DNA of 64,000 bases from Acidicapsa ligni (GTDB lineage: Bacteria; Acidobacteriota; Terriglobia; Terriglobales; Acidobacteriaceae). The translations under genes were made by a program, and so were the position numbers. Every line of letters begins with the position of its first letter. Positions within the stretch are counted from its first letter, which is position 1. Of the stretch, positions 38,580 to 47,505 are shown in pieces. Under the pieces are notes generated by a model. The model was not told the origin of the DNA. It saw only the letters and a program-made list of their open reading frames with translations, and did not search any database. The stretch lies in assembly GCF_025685655.1 (NCBI RefSeq), contig NZ_JAGSYG010000003.1:558001-622000 (forward strand). Reading direction: 5' to 3'.

Positions 38580-40031
38580 TTAAATCCAGGCGGTTTTGCT
38601 GCGAGTTACGAAGCGTCCTGCTCGGTCCGATGTAGCGCCTTGGGATGTGTAGGTGAGAACGCCGTTAACCCATACGCCCGCTATCCCCTCGGATGCGCGC
38701 ATCGGATCAGAAAATGTTGCCGTGTCGAGAATTGTTTTCGGATCGAAGAGCACGAGGTCTGCGCAATAGCCTACGCGTATCCATCCACGCTCAGCGAGCC
38801 CAAATCTTTGGGCTGGCATACCGGTCATCTTGTGGACTGCTTCGGGAAGCGAGAACAGTTTTTCTTCGCGGCTGTAATGACCGAGCACACGAGGGAACGT
38901 TCCCCATAAGCGAGGATGCGGCCGGGGATCGTTGGGCAATCCATCGGAGCCGATCATGGTGGCAGGATGGCGCAGAATACGGCGCATGTCTTCTTCTGAA
39001 ATGCTGTGATAGATGGCTCCAGCGGGCCGGAGCCGCTGTGCTGCTTCGAGTTGAGAGATGCTCCAACTCTCGGCGATGCGTGACAGAGATTGCCCTGCCA
39101 TCTCTGGATGCGGTGTGCTCCAGGTAATGGTGATCTTGACGCGCTCATCTACCTGACGCAGATCGAGTGTGCTCGAACCTGCTGCGTAGGGATAGCAATC
39201 GCAGCCAACATCCTGCGTGGTGCTCGCCTTCTCCAGTGCTTGCAGGACTTCGCCGCTCCGCCCCCAGTTGGCGATGCCAGCGCATTTCAGATGAGAAATA
39301 ATAACCGGGACATGGCTGAGTCGACCGATAGTGAAAGCCTCACTCATGGCGTCGAGAATTGCATCGGCCTCGGTTCGCATGTGAGTTGTATATACGGCAC
39401 CGGCTGCGGCTAATAACTGAGCCAGCGCCAGGACCTCTTCCGTCGATGCGGCATTGGCTGAGAGGTAAGCAAGACCCGAACTCAGACCGAGCGCACCGCC
39501 GTCGAGCGCCTCTTGCAACTGCACGCGCATGGCTTCGGTCTCGGCTTGGGTTGCGGTACGGTCGAGCCTATCCATGTGGTTATTTCGAAGAGCGGTGTGA
39601 CCGATCAGAGCGGCTACATTCACTGCGGGCCGCGCGTCGTTTACTGCGGCAACATAGGCGGCAAACGTGGGATAGCGAAAATCTTCGGGGCCACCCAGGA
39701 GGTTCATGGGATCGGGAAGTTCACCGCGTAGATGGACCGGAGAAGCGCTGATGCCACAGTTGCCGACAATGACAGTTGTAACTCCCTGCGAGATTTTGGG
39801 CAGCATTGCCGGAGTGCGAATCACACTGATGTCATCGTGCGTATGCACATCGATAAAGCCAGGAGCCAGTACAAGGCCTTTCGCATCTTTGACTACAGAT
39901 GCATGGAAATCAAGAGTGGTATCGATCGCGCAGATATGGCCATCGCGAAGAGCAACGTCCAGTTGTTCAGAAGCAGCGCCAGTACCATCGATAACGCTTG
40001 CATTCCGGATAAGAGTGTCGCAACTAAGCAT
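38580..40031 (-). CDS. N-acyl-D-amino-acid deacylase
   Basis: A 483-residue amidohydrolase. The N-terminal beta domain precedes the metal motif GFIDVHTHDD (HxH near residue 65), then VGNCGISASPV, GHTALR, and further ligands in TTHMRTE and ISHLKCAG; MIGSDGLPND supplies the catalytic Asp near residue 365. These features match D-aminoacylases, which release D-amino acids from N-acyl forms with zinc. It is the first gene of the minus-strand group and is divergent from the PLP enzyme. Selectivity cannot be judged. Confidence 0.92.
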   Translation of the reverse strand: MLSCDTLIRNASVIDGTGAASEQLDVALRDGHICAIDTTLDFHASVVKDAKGLVLAPGFIDVHTHDDISVIRTPAMLPKISQGVTTVIVGNCGISASPVHLRGELPDPMNLLGGPEDFRYPTFAAYVAAVNDARPAVNVAALIGHTALRNNHMDRLDRTATQAETEAMRVQLQEALDGGALGLSSGLAYLSANAASTEEVLALAQLLAAAGAVYTTHMRTEADAILDAMSEAFTIGRLSHVPVIISHLKCAGIANWGRSGEVLQALEKASTTQDVGCDCYPYAAGSSTLDLRQVDERVKITITWSTPHPEMAGQSLSRIAESWSISQLEAAQRLRPAGAIYHSISEEDMRRILRHPATMIGSDGLPNDPRPHPRLWGTFPRVLGHYSREEKLFSLPEAVHKMTGMPAQRFGLAERGWIRVGYCADLVLFDPKTILDTATFSDPMRASEGIAGVWVNGVLTYTSQGATSDRAGRFVTRSKTAWI

Positions 40032-40044
40032 GTCGGCTGATTCA

Positions 40045-40061
40045 GAATATAGACTATATTC
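40045..40061. promoter_or_regulatory. Perfect palindrome in the divergent D-amino-acid promoter
   Basis: GAATATA (40045-40051), 3-base spacer, TATATTC (40055-40061). It lies in the gap between the deacylase and dehydratase start codons, so one repressor could control both directions. The form suits GntR-type regulators, but no regulator gene is adjacent. Confidence 0.6.
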
Positions 40062-40115
40062 GTCCTATGTTCTAGCGCGCTTGTGGTTTTGTCGTGGGAC
40101 ATTCTGGAGACTGCT

Positions 40116-41426
40116 GTGTTGACTGATCGAGAATCTACACGAACAACCTATCTTCGCTCCATTTCTTCGCTGAACTCTTCGCTGAACAAGGGACTCGGGT
40201 TTCTTGAACAAGATATCGAATCTCAAGATATCGAATCGCAGGATATCTCGGGGCTTGACTGGAACCTGCTTCGCGAGGATCTAAGCTTGCCTTCTGCCGT
40301 GCTCTATGAAGAGAGATTGCAGCATAACCTCGATTGGATGCAGGAGTTCATCACTGCTTATGGAGTGAAGCTTGCGCCGCACGGCAAGACTACGATGGCT
40401 CCGAAGTTGTTTACACGGCAATTGCAGGCAGGCGCATGGGGAATCACGCTTGCGACCGCACACCAGACACAGGTTGCCTATGCGCATGGGGTACGCCGGG
40501 TGCTGATGGCCAACCAGCTTGTCGGCAAGGAGAACATGGCGACCATTGGACGCCTGCTTGCGGACTCCGATTTTGAATACTACTGCCTGGTGGATTCGGC
40601 GGCGCTGGTGGATCAGTTAGGCGCGTATTTTTTGAAGCATGGGCATAGACTGAACGTATTGCTGGAATTGGGAGTTGCAGGAGGTCGCACCGGCGTGCGC
40701 AACGAGGCGCAACTACAGGCCGTGCTGGCTTCTTTGACGCAATGGCAGGATTCGATTGCGCTGCGCGGGGTCGAGATATATGAAGGCGTTCTCGAAGATG
40801 AGGCTTCGATTCGAAGCTATCTTCAACATGCGGTGGATGTCACGCAGAAGCTTGCGGCAAAGGGATTTTTTAAACCGGGGATGATCCTGTTATCGGGTGC
40901 TGGTTCGGCATGGTACGACGTTGTGGCGGAGGTGTTCTCTGCTGCGGATTTTGATGGAAGAGTTGAAATCGTTCTGCGACCGGGTTGTTATCTCACGCAT
41001 GATATTGGGGCGTATCGCGAGGCGCAGACAAAGATCCAGGAACGTAATCCAATTGCGCGCCGCATAGGCTCAGGGCTTTTGCCGGCGCTTCAAGTCTGGG
41101 CGTATGTGCAGTCGGTGCCGGAGGCGGAACGCGCGATCATCGCGATGGGCAAGCGCGATGCTGCATTTGACGCGGGTCTTCCAGCTCCAGCGCTGCATTT
41201 CAGACCGGGAGAGACAGCCCCAAAAGCGGCCCTGGCGCACTGGACACTTACCAAGATGATGGATCAGCATGCGTATCTGCGGATCGCGGAGGGAGACGAT
41301 CTTCGCGTAGGCGATATGATCGCTTTCGACATTTCTCATCCTTGCCTGACCTTTGATAAATGGCGCACATTACCGGTACTGAATGCGGAGTATCAGGTGA
41401 TCGATATTGTTCTGACCTACTTCTGA
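40116..41426 (+). CDS. PLP fold-type III D-serine dehydratase/amino-acid deaminase-like enzyme
   Basis: I prefer GTG 40116, with TGGAG six bases upstream; an earlier GTG at 40083 lacks a site. The product has about 436 residues. The PLP lysine lies in LAPHGKTTMAPK. Zinc ligands of eukaryote-type D-serine dehydratase (HxC) fit ISHPCLTFDKW near the end. The N-terminal extension contains QDIES, QDIES, QDISG from a 15-base tandem repeat. The family dehydrates D-serine or D-threonine-like substrates to 2-oxo acids and ammonia through an enamine, matching the nearby RidA. The exact substrate is unknown. Confidence 0.85.
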   Translation: MLTDRESTRTTYLRSISSLNSSLNKGLGFLEQDIESQDIESQDISGLDWNLLREDLSLPSAVLYEERLQHNLDWMQEFITAYGVKLAPHGKTTMAPKLFTRQLQAGAWGITLATAHQTQVAYAHGVRRVLMANQLVGKENMATIGRLLADSDFEYYCLVDSAALVDQLGAYFLKHGHRLNVLLELGVAGGRTGVRNEAQLQAVLASLTQWQDSIALRGVEIYEGVLEDEASIRSYLQHAVDVTQKLAAKGFFKPGMILLSGAGSAWYDVVAEVFSAADFDGRVEIVLRPGCYLTHDIGAYREAQTKIQERNPIARRIGSGLLPALQVWAYVQSVPEAERAIIAMGKRDAAFDAGLPAPALHFRPGETAPKAALAHWTLTKMMDQHAYLRIAEGDDLRVGDMIAFDISHPCLTFDKWRTLPVLNAEYQVIDIVLTYF

Positions 41427-41526
41427 ACTCCACTAGATTTGGAATTTTGAAGTAAGGAAACAAAGAGCAAAGTTTCCGGTAGAATCGCGATTGAATGATT
41501 GCGATTGGATAACTGCGAAGTCCTTG

Positions 41527-44343
41527 TCATAAATTCAACGCCTGTGTGCTGAGCACCTGCCGGGTTGATGGGAGCAGTTTCCAGGGATCGCGCGCAAGTC
41601 GATGTTTCCAACTGGCATAGTCCGCGACGTGGAAGAGTGGTCGGTCTTCCAGTTTGAGATCGTTCCATCTGAGAGGCAGAGAGACTGGAGCCCCTGCACG
41701 AGCGCGTGGGCTAAATGCGGCAACTGAGGTAGCGCCACGTTCGTTGCGCAGGTAGTCGAGGTAGATTTTTCCTACTCTTGCGGACTTCGTCATCTTCGTC
41801 AGATAGAGGCCTGGGTTGGCTTTTTCGAGTTCGAGAACAAAACCATGCGCGAACTGTTTGATCGTGGGCCAGTCATGCTCAGGCTGTATGGGGACAACGA
41901 CATGAAGCCCCTTGCCCCCAGTAGATTTCAGGAAAGATTCGAGCCCTAGTTTTTGAAGCCGTTTCTTCACTTCAATGGCGGAATCAGCAAGGGTACGCCA
42001 GGAGATCGCTGTATCCGGGTCAAGGTCGAAGACGATGCGATCCGGATGCTCCAGGTCGTCGTTCCGCGAGCCCCACGGATGCACTTCGAGAACTCCAATT
42101 TGCGCCAGACTGGCCAGTGCGTCCGGTGTAGAGAGGGTTATGTATGGCTCCAGTTCACCGGTCTTCTTATCGGGCACATCGATAGTTTCTATTCCGGGCG
42201 GAAGCATCTGACTCGTGTGTTTTTGGAAGAAACACGGTTTGGTCAAACCCTCGGGACAGCGAACGAGAGAGAGCGGCCGACCAATGATTTGAGGGAGCAT
42301 GTGCGGCGCGATGGCCCAGTAGTAGTCCGCCAACTGCTGCTTACTTAACATCGACTCAGAGTCGATGGTCTTATCTGGGTGGGTAAGCCGGATGGGGGCG
42401 TGGGAGGCGGTCTGACTACTATTCTTTGTGGGAGCCGCTTTTGCCGCGCGGAGTGAAGGAGCAGAATGAGACGCCTGCCGAGAGCCTGAGAGCTGACGCG
42501 CGGGGCGAGGGTTTAAAGCTGGCTCTTCCTTGCGCACTTCACTGGCAGATTTATCTTCGCGCAGACCTTGAAATGAGGCTTGGCGGACGAGGTTGTCGGC
42601 TGTCCAAGTTGCAAATCGCACCTGCGCAACCAGAGTGGGCTTGACCCAGATGGCTCCTTGACGAACTTCTGTCGGCGGGGTTGAGAACGGACTGCCGGAC
42701 TGACGCAGCTTTTCCAATTGTGATCGGATGAGGATGTGGGTCTTTTGCGTGAATCCTGTTCCAGTGCGTCCGGCATAGATCAGCTTCTTCGACGCGTCGT
42801 AGTAGCCGAGCAACAGGGCGCCGATGCCGTGCATACCGGCGTGTCCCCTGGCAGGCAAGGTGAAGCCTCCAATGACAAATTCCTGTTCGTGGATGCACTT
42901 AAGTTTGAGCCAGGAGGATGATCGCCCTGAGGTATAGGGTGCATCTGCGCGCTTCGCGATTATTCCTTCCGCATGCAGCGCACAGGCTTTTTCGAAGACG
43001 GTTGCAGCATCCGAATTCAAATGTTCTGAGAGTCTGAGATCTGGTCCAGACTGCACGAGGAGCGCGGTGAGGAGGACTTTTCGCTCACGCAGCGGCAGGT
43101 TACGCAAGTTGTGACCATTGAGATGTAAGAGGTCAAAAAGGAAGTAAGTGAGGGGCTTCTTCTCTCCCTGCTGAAAGGCTGCCTGCAGATCAGCGAAGCT
43201 GGTGTTGCCGTCGTTGCCGAGAACCACAATTTCTCCATCCAGGAGAGCTGACCTGGCAGGCAGCGTTGCGACTTCTGAGGCGATTGCCTTCATGCGATGT
43301 GTCCAGTTCAGGCCTGTGCGAGTCAGCAGTTCAACCTTGCCTTGATCAAGGCGGCCCTGAATGCGGTAGCCATCGAGCTTGAGTTCGTTGAGCCAACCCG
43401 TGTTCGACGGAGGGTTAGTCGTCTGCGTAGCTAGTTGTGGAGCGATGAATTCGGGCAGTGATTCTTTTGGATACGCAGATAGTAGCGGTGAAGAAACTTT
43501 TTTGTTTTCGCTCTTATTGTTTCGCTGCTTCTTTCGCTGCCCGACATTTTCTTTGGCTGTGTCTTTCGAATTCCAGATGTGGTCCTGGTTCGCTGCGATC
43601 TGATCCAGAGAGCGTTTGGTGACGACCGAGTCGGGAGCCTCCTCTGTGATGGGTTTGTCTTTCTCCCCACGTTCAAAGGAATCGTGTTCTTTGATTAACA
43701 GCCAGTTTGGCTTTTTCTCGTGGGCAGCCTTGCCTCCTATGCGTACGAGAGTCCAGTTACCCTTCATCTTCGTGCCGTGAAGAGTGAACTTGAGTGAACC
43801 CGCGAGAAGACCTGCATCGACGTCTGTATGGCCTGGTTGGGGTTCCCATGTTCCCTGGTCCCAGAGCATCACCGTGCCACCGCCGTATTGGCCCTGGGGA
43901 ATAATTCCTTCGAAGCCTCCGTAATCCATGGGATGATCTTCCACCTGGACGGCAAGGCGTCGATGCCCAGGGTAGTAGCTCGGTCCCTTGGCACAGGCCC
44001 AACTCTTCAGAACGCCATTCCAACCGAGGCGAAAGTCATAATGAAGGTGCGAAGCAGCATGCTTCTGAATGACAAACGGAAGCCCAGCCGGTGTTAATCC
44101 TGCTGACGCATCGGCCAGTTTAATGGAGGATCTTTTCTTGCCGCTCGGTTCCGACGTGATGCTGAAGTCTCGCATCGACTGGTAGCGAGCCAATTGCCGA
44201 TCGATCGCAGCCGAGGCCTTCGAGCCGGAGTTGCCCTTAAGCGAAGGCTTGCTCGGTGCGCGTTTCTCCACGGTTACTTGCTTCGCGATTGCTTTCTTCG
44301 CGGATACTTTATTTACGGACTTGTCTGGGACTTTGCTGGTCAT
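41527..44343 (-). CDS. ligD: NHEJ DNA ligase D (phosphoesterase-ligase-polymerase)
   Basis: A 938-residue protein. A basic N-terminal extension of about 55 residues is followed by the 3'-phosphoesterase domain (FVIQKHAASHLHYDFRLGW, GTVMLWDQGTWEP, about 80-215). A Lys/Asn-rich linker leads to the ATP-dependent ligase (nucleophile in ELKLDGYR, Lys near residue 322; DGEIVVL, EGIIAKR). The C-terminal primase-polymerase domain (about 660-935) has VFDLDPD and STGGKGLHVVVP. It seals and fills in double-strand breaks with Ku. It starts 6 bp after the ku stop. All three activities look intact. Confidence 0.95.
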   Translation of the reverse strand: MTSKVPDKSVNKVSAKKAIAKQVTVEKRAPSKPSLKGNSGSKASAAIDRQLARYQSMRDFSITSEPSGKKRSSIKLADASAGLTPAGLPFVIQKHAASHLHYDFRLGWNGVLKSWACAKGPSYYPGHRRLAVQVEDHPMDYGGFEGIIPQGQYGGGTVMLWDQGTWEPQPGHTDVDAGLLAGSLKFTLHGTKMKGNWTLVRIGGKAAHEKKPNWLLIKEHDSFERGEKDKPITEEAPDSVVTKRSLDQIAANQDHIWNSKDTAKENVGQRKKQRNNKSENKKVSSPLLSAYPKESLPEFIAPQLATQTTNPPSNTGWLNELKLDGYRIQGRLDQGKVELLTRTGLNWTHRMKAIASEVATLPARSALLDGEIVVLGNDGNTSFADLQAAFQQGEKKPLTYFLFDLLHLNGHNLRNLPLRERKVLLTALLVQSGPDLRLSEHLNSDAATVFEKACALHAEGIIAKRADAPYTSGRSSSWLKLKCIHEQEFVIGGFTLPARGHAGMHGIGALLLGYYDASKKLIYAGRTGTGFTQKTHILIRSQLEKLRQSGSPFSTPPTEVRQGAIWVKPTLVAQVRFATWTADNLVRQASFQGLREDKSASEVRKEEPALNPRPARQLSGSRQASHSAPSLRAAKAAPTKNSSQTASHAPIRLTHPDKTIDSESMLSKQQLADYYWAIAPHMLPQIIGRPLSLVRCPEGLTKPCFFQKHTSQMLPPGIETIDVPDKKTGELEPYITLSTPDALASLAQIGVLEVHPWGSRNDDLEHPDRIVFDLDPDTAISWRTLADSAIEVKKRLQKLGLESFLKSTGGKGLHVVVPIQPEHDWPTIKQFAHGFVLELEKANPGLYLTKMTKSARVGKIYLDYLRNERGATSVAAFSPRARAGAPVSLPLRWNDLKLEDRPLFHVADYASWKHRLARDPWKLLPSTRQVLSTQALNL

Positions 44344-44349
44344 GGCATC

Positions 44350-45288
44350 TCACGCAGACTTGCGATTGCGGCTTGATTTGGACTTGGCGCCAGCCTTTAC
44401 CAAGCTCATGCCTTTCTTCGGCGCTACAGCCTCTTTCTTGGCTGACTTTCTGCTGCGCACATCGCCCGAGTCATCCGCTCTGGAACTGACGCTCTCGCGC
44501 AATGCGTCCATGAGGTTGATGACTTTACCTGAACGGCGGGGACGTTCTTCCTTCGGCAGCGGGGCGTTATTCACCTTGGCTTCGACCAGCTCCTTCAGCG
44601 CTGCTTCGTACTCATCGTGGAATTTTTCGGGGGCGAACCTGGCAGTTTTGCGCTGAATGAGTTCTTTAGCCAACGTCAACTGATCGGAATCAACGGCGGT
44701 CTTTTTAATCTCCGAGAAGTACTCTGCAGGATCACGCAGTTCCTCTGCGTAGCGGAGCGTGTAGGCCATCATACCTCGGTTGGCTGCACTCTCGATTTTC
44801 TCCTCGGGGGGCACAGAGATTGCGACCAAATGCTCGCGGCCCCCAAAGGCGATCTTGCCCAACGCGGCTTTCTTCGTCGATTGGAGGGCCTTACGAATGA
44901 CGGTGAATGCTTCTGTCTGGCTATCTCCATCTGGGGCGACAAAGTAGGGCTTCTCGAAGAATGCGGGATGCAATTCATCAAGGTCAATGAACTGAGAAAT
45001 GACCAGTGCATGGCGAGAAGGGATGCGGAGATTTTCAATCTCGGAGGACTCAATCATGACGTACTCGCCCTTGCTGTATTCGTAGCCCTTGACTATGTCG
45101 TCTTTTTCTACTGGATCGCCCTCGGAAGGGTCTTCTCCAGAAACCTTTTGATGGTGAATACGCTCCCCTGTTTTGCGCGATAGTTGGTGAAAGTGAATTT
45201 CACTTTTCGCCTCTACGGCGGGAAATAGGTTGACGCTGAAAGAAACCAGCGATATCTGTATTTGACCGGACCAAAAGGGGCGAGGCAT
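44350..45288 (-). CDS. ku: NHEJ end-binding protein Ku
   Basis: A 312-residue Ku from ATG 45288 (MPRPFWSGQIQISLVSFSV), with GGGAGA a few bases upstream; the frame is open to 45411 without support. The beta-barrel core shows NLFPAVEAKSEIHFHQLS, KDDIVKGYEYSKGEYVMI and ELIQRKTARFAPEKFHDEYE. The Lys-rich C-terminal tail of about 60 residues (KKEAVAPKKGMSLVKAGAKS) probably binds DNA and recruits LigD. It is the first gene of the ku-ligD operon. Size is typical. Confidence 0.94.
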   Translation of the reverse strand: MPRPFWSGQIQISLVSFSVNLFPAVEAKSEIHFHQLSRKTGERIHHQKVSGEDPSEGDPVEKDDIVKGYEYSKGEYVMIESSEIENLRIPSRHALVISQFIDLDELHPAFFEKPYFVAPDGDSQTEAFTVIRKALQSTKKAALGKIAFGGREHLVAISVPPEEKIESAANRGMMAYTLRYAEELRDPAEYFSEIKKTAVDSDQLTLAKELIQRKTARFAPEKFHDEYEAALKELVEAKVNNAPLPKEERPRRSGKVINLMDALRESVSSRADDSGDVRSRKSAKKEAVAPKKGMSLVKAGAKSKSSRNRKSA

Positions 45289-45457
45289 GGCTAAGTCTCC
45301 CTTTGTTTGGGTGCATTTGGTGGGATCAAGGATGCCTGCCAGCCCTGGTACAAACGGATTGCGATCTCTCATCCGATGACGGCTTAACAAAACCGACGCC
45401 AGAAGCGACACAAAATGTTTTCCTGATTTCTAGAAAGGATGTAAGTATTTGATTCTA

Positions 45458-45534
45458 TGGTGACCCTGGGAAGATTTGAACTTCCGACCTCCGGTTTAGG
45501 AAACCGCTGCTCTATCCAGCTGAGCTACAGGGCC
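45458..45534 (-). tRNA. tRNA-Arg (anticodon CCT)
   Basis: The minus strand folds as a full cloverleaf. The acceptor stem GGCCCTG pairs with CAGGGTC, with discriminator A and an encoded CCA. The D-arm contains AGCTCAGCTGGATAGAGC and the anticodon loop is TTCCTAA. The T-arm has GTTCAAATC. One G-G mismatch closes the anticodon stem. The CCT anticodon reads AGG. Confidence 0.95.
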
Positions 45535-45635
45535 ACGCCAACTACATTCGTATGAACACAGTTTACCGCAATCGCCTGCTGACCCAAAACTGCTATACAT
45601 TTGATCCATTGAGGCCTGATCCTGGGGGTTAACGG

Positions 45636-46121
45636 GTGCCAGATATCAAAAATCTTGAGTTGCAGAACGTCCCTAATATGCTGCAACTGAACAACGCCCA
45701 TGCTGCTGAAACGTCGCTGCTCGATACATCCGGCATGGGCGGATTACTCAATATGGCGTTTTACAGGCGAGGTATTGACCAGGGTTTGACCGCAATTTTG
45801 ATCGCCCTGGACTAGGATGCGCTGTACGATAACCCTAATTTCAACTGGTTCAAGCAATGCCGCGATACTTTTGTCTATATCGACCGGATTATCGTTGCAG
45901 ACTCTGCGCGTGGCCAGGGTATTGCTCGCCGGTTGTATGAGGATCTCTTCGACGAAGCGCGCCGCGCAGGACATGGCCGAATTGTCTGCGAAGTGAACCT
46001 TTCTCCGCCTAATCCTGCATCCGATGCCTTTCATGCTGCGATGGGCTTTATCGAGATTGGCCGGGTGGCTATCTACAATGGCACCAAGACCGTACGCTAT
46101 TTTGAAAAAAAGCTTTCCTAA
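45636..46121 (+). pseudogene. GNAT-family acetyltransferase with an in-frame amber codon
   Basis: One continuous frame runs from GTG 45636 (preceded by GGGGG) to the stop at 46119-46121, about 161 codons, interrupted only by TAG at 45813-45815. Upstream it reads LLNMAFYRRGIDQGLTAILIALD, downstream DALYDNPNFNWFK. The acetyl-CoA loop is ARGQGIARRLYEDLF, followed by VCEVNLSPPNP and HAAMGFIEIG. The lost codon was probably Gln (CAG to TAG) by comparison with my memory of the family. The second part could be expressed alone but would lack the first strands. Confidence 0.82.
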
Positions 46122-46195
46122 TCGACATGGGCTATATTTCGGGGTGAATGCTGCCGTTCTTTCCTCCAAACCGGGTTGCGAGTAAACTATAAGAT

Positions 46196-47461
46196 ATGGC
46201 GGATATACAGCGTAGGAAGTCAGTTACAGTCAAGGTCGGCTCAGGTGAAACGAATACGGTCCGCGTGGGCTGGGAGGCGCCGGTCGTTGTCCAGTCGATG
46301 ACCAACACCGATACGGCGGATGCCGCATCGACGATCGATCAGGTGCAGGCGCTGGCGCTGGCTGGCTCTGAGATCGTTCGCGTAACGGTGAATAACGATG
46401 CCGCTGCTGCCGCTGTGCCGCATATTGTCGAGGGGCTGGCAAAGCGCGGAATTCACGTGCCGATTGTGGGCGATTTTCATTACAACGGTCATCAGTTGTT
46501 GAAGAAGTTTCCCGACTGCGCTGCTGCGCTTTCGAAGTACCGCATCAATCCCGGCAACGTGTCGATCGGGCGCAAGGACGATGATAATTTTCGCACCATG
46601 GTCGAGGTCGCGGTAGAGCATCAGAAGCCGGTGCGCATCGGCGTGAATTGGGGTTCGCTCGATCAGGCGCTGCTAACACGCATGATGGATGTGAATAGCA
46701 AAAAATCTAACCCTGAGCCTGCGCGCGACGTGATGATGGAAGCGATGGTTGTAAGCGCGTTGGATAATGCCGCAGCCGCTGAGCGATATGGATTACGACG
46801 CGATCAGATCATTCTCTCCGCCAAGGTTAGCGGTGTGCGCGACTTGATCGATGTGTATACGAATCTGGCTGCGCGTTGCGATTACGCATTACATCTCGGA
46901 CTGACCGAAGCGGGTATGGGAGCCAAGGGCATCGTCGCTTCGGCTGCCGGACTTGCGCCGCTGCTACTGGCCGGCATTGGCGATACGATTCGCGTAAGCC
47001 TGACTCCTGCACCGGGCGGCGATCGCAGCGAAGAGGTTCACGTTGCACAGCAGATTTTGCAGTCGCTTTCAATTCGCAGCTTTATGCCGCAGGTGACTAG
47101 CTGCCCTGGATGTGGACGCACGACAAGTACTTATTTTCAGGAATTAGCTGAGCAGATTCAGACTTACCTACGCACCTCAATGCCCGTGTGGCGTCAGCAA
47201 TACCCCGGTGTGGAAGAGTTGAAGCTTGCGGTGATGGGATGCATTGTGAATGGGCCTGGCGAGTCAAAACATGCGAACCTTGGCATCAGCCTGCCGGGAA
47301 CATTTGAAGACCCGAAGGCTCCTGTATATGTCGATGGCAAGTTATATACGACCCTGCGCGGCGACCACATTGTGCAGGAGTTTCAGCAGATCCTCGATAA
47401 CTATGTGACCAGCCATTATGGGCAGGGTGATAAGGAACCGGAGTTAGTCGAGGTTCTATAA
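46196..47461 (+). CDS. ispG: 4-hydroxy-3-methylbut-2-enyl diphosphate synthase IspG (GcpE)
   Basis: A 421-residue iron-sulphur enzyme of the MEP isoprenoid pathway. N-terminal [19 protein letters not shown] and [17 protein letters not shown] belong to the TIM-barrel part. The [4Fe-4S] ligands are SCPGCGR (two Cys), then [10 protein letters not shown] (third Cys) and the conserved Glu in the C-terminal domain. It converts ME-cPP to HMBPP with electrons from flavodoxin or ferredoxin. Length is in the normal range for the short form. No other MEP genes are near. Confidence 0.97.
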   Translation: MADIQRRKSVTVKVGSGETNTVRVGWEAPVVVQSMTNTDTADAASTIDQVQALALAGSEIVRVTVNNDAAAAAVPHIVEGLAKRGIHVPIVGDFHYNGHQLLKKFPDCAAALSKYRINPGNVSIGRKDDDNFRTMVEVAVEHQKPVRIGVNWGSLDQALLTRMMDVNSKKSNPEPARDVMMEAMVVSALDNAAAAERYGLRRDQIILSAKVSGVRDLIDVYTNLAARCDYALHLGLTEAGMGAKGIVASAAGLAPLLLAGIGDTIRVSLTPAPGGDRSEEVHVAQQILQSLSIRSFMPQVTSCPGCGRTTSTYFQELAEQIQTYLRTSMPVWRQQYPGVEELKLAVMGCIVNGPGESKHANLGISLPGTFEDPKAPVYVDGKLYTTLRGDHIVQEFQQILDNYVTSHYGQGDKEPELVEVL

Positions 47462-47505
47462 GTTCTCACCCTGGCAACCAAGAAGCGTCAGTCCAAACGC
47501 AAATA

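Noticed and set aside
45744..46169. A minus-strand 141-codon frame over the GNAT locus
   Set aside because: GNAT motifs are clear on the plus strand; the minus reading lacks family features.
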